Assembly: GCA_963626805.1 (NCBI GenBank) | Contig: CAVFXS010000051.1 | Span: forward strand, 15,426-79,425 | Length of the DNA stretch: 64,000 nucleotides | Direction: 5' to 3' | DNA from: CAG-632 sp963626805 | GTDB taxonomy: Bacteria > Bacillota > Clostridia > Lachnospirales > Lachnospiraceae | Made by a program: the position numbers and the translations under genes | In this document: positions 63,740 to 64,000 of the stretch, piece by piece | How the letters are laid out: every line of letters starts with the position of its first letter | Position numbering within the stretch: position 1 is the stretch's first letter | Notes under the pieces: generated by a model | Databases searched by the model: none | What the model saw: only the letters and a program-made list of their open reading frames with translations | Told to the model about the DNA's origin: nothing

Positions 63740-64000
63740 AGTATTCCTTCTTTCTTAATAGAGGTTTGTATTCAAATATAGTCGTAATCGACAATAGGCA
63801 TTTTTCGCATCCATCCACGAGAAACAAACTAAGTGATGTTCTAAAAATCTCCTAAGCGGAGTGGCTTGCTCTTGTTTTCTCTTGTATTCACTTTACCCAA
63901 TATAATTCAATATTACAAGTGATTTTTTGATTTTCAGCGATATGCTGAATATTACGTTGCGGCGGAGCCGCCTGTCCGGTGTGGCGAGAGCCACCATTCC
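63740..64000. other. Hairpin-rich region upstream of rep, possible origin
   Basis: No gene is seen. Three compact hairpins are packed at the end: TTCAGC-GATAT-GCTGAA (63933-63949), GCGGC-GGA-GCCGC (63959-63971) and GTGGC-GAGA-GCCAC (63981-63994). NANTATTAC-type nonamers occur at 63908-63916 and 63947-63955; the latter starts in a hairpin arm. Their loops are not the nonamer itself, so the origin assignment is tentative. Confidence 0.45.
63881..63893 (-). repeat. Element motif, inverted right copy
   Basis: Exact reverse complement of 60614-60626, 3.25 kb apart. A partial copy TTGTATTCA lies at 63766-63774. Confidence 0.55.

Larger units (their letters stand above)
60610..64000. mobile_element. 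Integrated element with serine recombinase and CRESS-like Rep (right end outside window)
   Basis: From about 60610 the base composition shifts to clearly AT-rich. The segment holds two genes, both on the minus strand: a large serine recombinase beside the left edge and a Rep with HUH nickase and SF3 helicase domains. The left edge cuts a host frame (60462-60609). Copies of an AAGTGAATAC motif occur at the edge, between the genes and beyond Rep. The set resembles integrated bacterial plasmids with CRESS-DNA-type Reps. The right end is not in the window. Confidence 0.8.

Noticed and set aside
1..64000. tRNA or rRNA genes
   Set aside because: No cloverleaf with a GGTTCRANYCC-type arm or rRNA core sequence was recognised on reading; an automated search would be needed to exclude a missed tRNA.

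Overview
The window looks like chromosomal DNA of a low-to-mid GC anaerobic Firmicute, most likely a gut Lachnospiraceae (Clostridia). The reasons are the rplJ-rplL-rpoB-rpoC block with Clostridia-type proteins, an indolepyruvate:ferredoxin oxidoreductase, an Amt-PII fusion, an Rpn-type nuclease, DUF4214 and YitT proteins, and strong AGGAGG ribosome sites. I do not name a species. No rRNA, tRNA or CRISPR array was recognised.

Layout. 1-4.7 kb: the end of a response regulator, its histidine kinase, and an operon of a VTC-domain protein, a DUF4956 membrane protein and a repeat-bearing lipoprotein. A CiaR-like tandem box sits exactly at that operon's promoter. 4.7-12.9 kb: a LysR regulator, a MATE exporter, a ferredoxin-type protein divergent from a Crp/Fnr regulator with a 16-bp palindrome between them, an FAD oxidoreductase, a 3H-domain NiaR-type repressor in one operon with a IIC-like permease, and a YitT protein. 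13.0-23.6 kb: exoA, deoC, rpoC, rpoB, rplL and rplJ on the minus strand, with an L10 leader, attenuator and UP-element promoter. 23.7-32.4 kb: a secreted DUF4214 protein, a FliD-like orphan, a CheY-like receiver, a GT2 glycosyltransferase, the trxA-trxB-yqeY operon, ilvE and an aldose epimerase. 32.4-33.5 kb is a gene desert followed by a hypothetical gene with a long leader. 34.4-40.0 kb: a cytidylate-kinase-like protein with an SLC13/ArsB permease, an Amt-PII fusion, a candidate small RNA, an AraC regulator and YbaK. 40.1-46.8 kb: a three-gene SMC/condensin-like operon of the Wadjet JetABC (MksFEB) type with no JetD gene beside it. 47-59.3 kb: fba, DUF2752, an AraC regulator, a Mbeg1-like protein, an acyl-CoA ligase, an aminotransferase, a phosphofructokinase, iorB-iorA and an Rpn nuclease. 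59.5-60.6 kb: a frameshifted deoxyinosine glycosylase gene, a NUDIX gene, and the 3' stump of a gene that appears cut by an insertion. 60.6-64.0 kb: an AT-rich integrated element with a large serine recombinase and a Rep that joins an HUH nickase to an SF3 helicase, as in CRESS-DNA replicons. The element continues past the window.

Two intergenic regions (25.16-25.51 kb and 48.56-48.81 kb) carry related composite repeats in the same orientation. Each has hairpin-forming tandem units on the left and a nearly identical 73-bp module on the right. They are the least explained structure in the window. The other points most worth following are the CRESS-Rep integrative element, the JetD-less JetABC operon, and the regulatory sites whose geometry fits the neighbouring regulator (CiaR-like box, Crp/Fnr class II site, NiaR-type inverted repeat).
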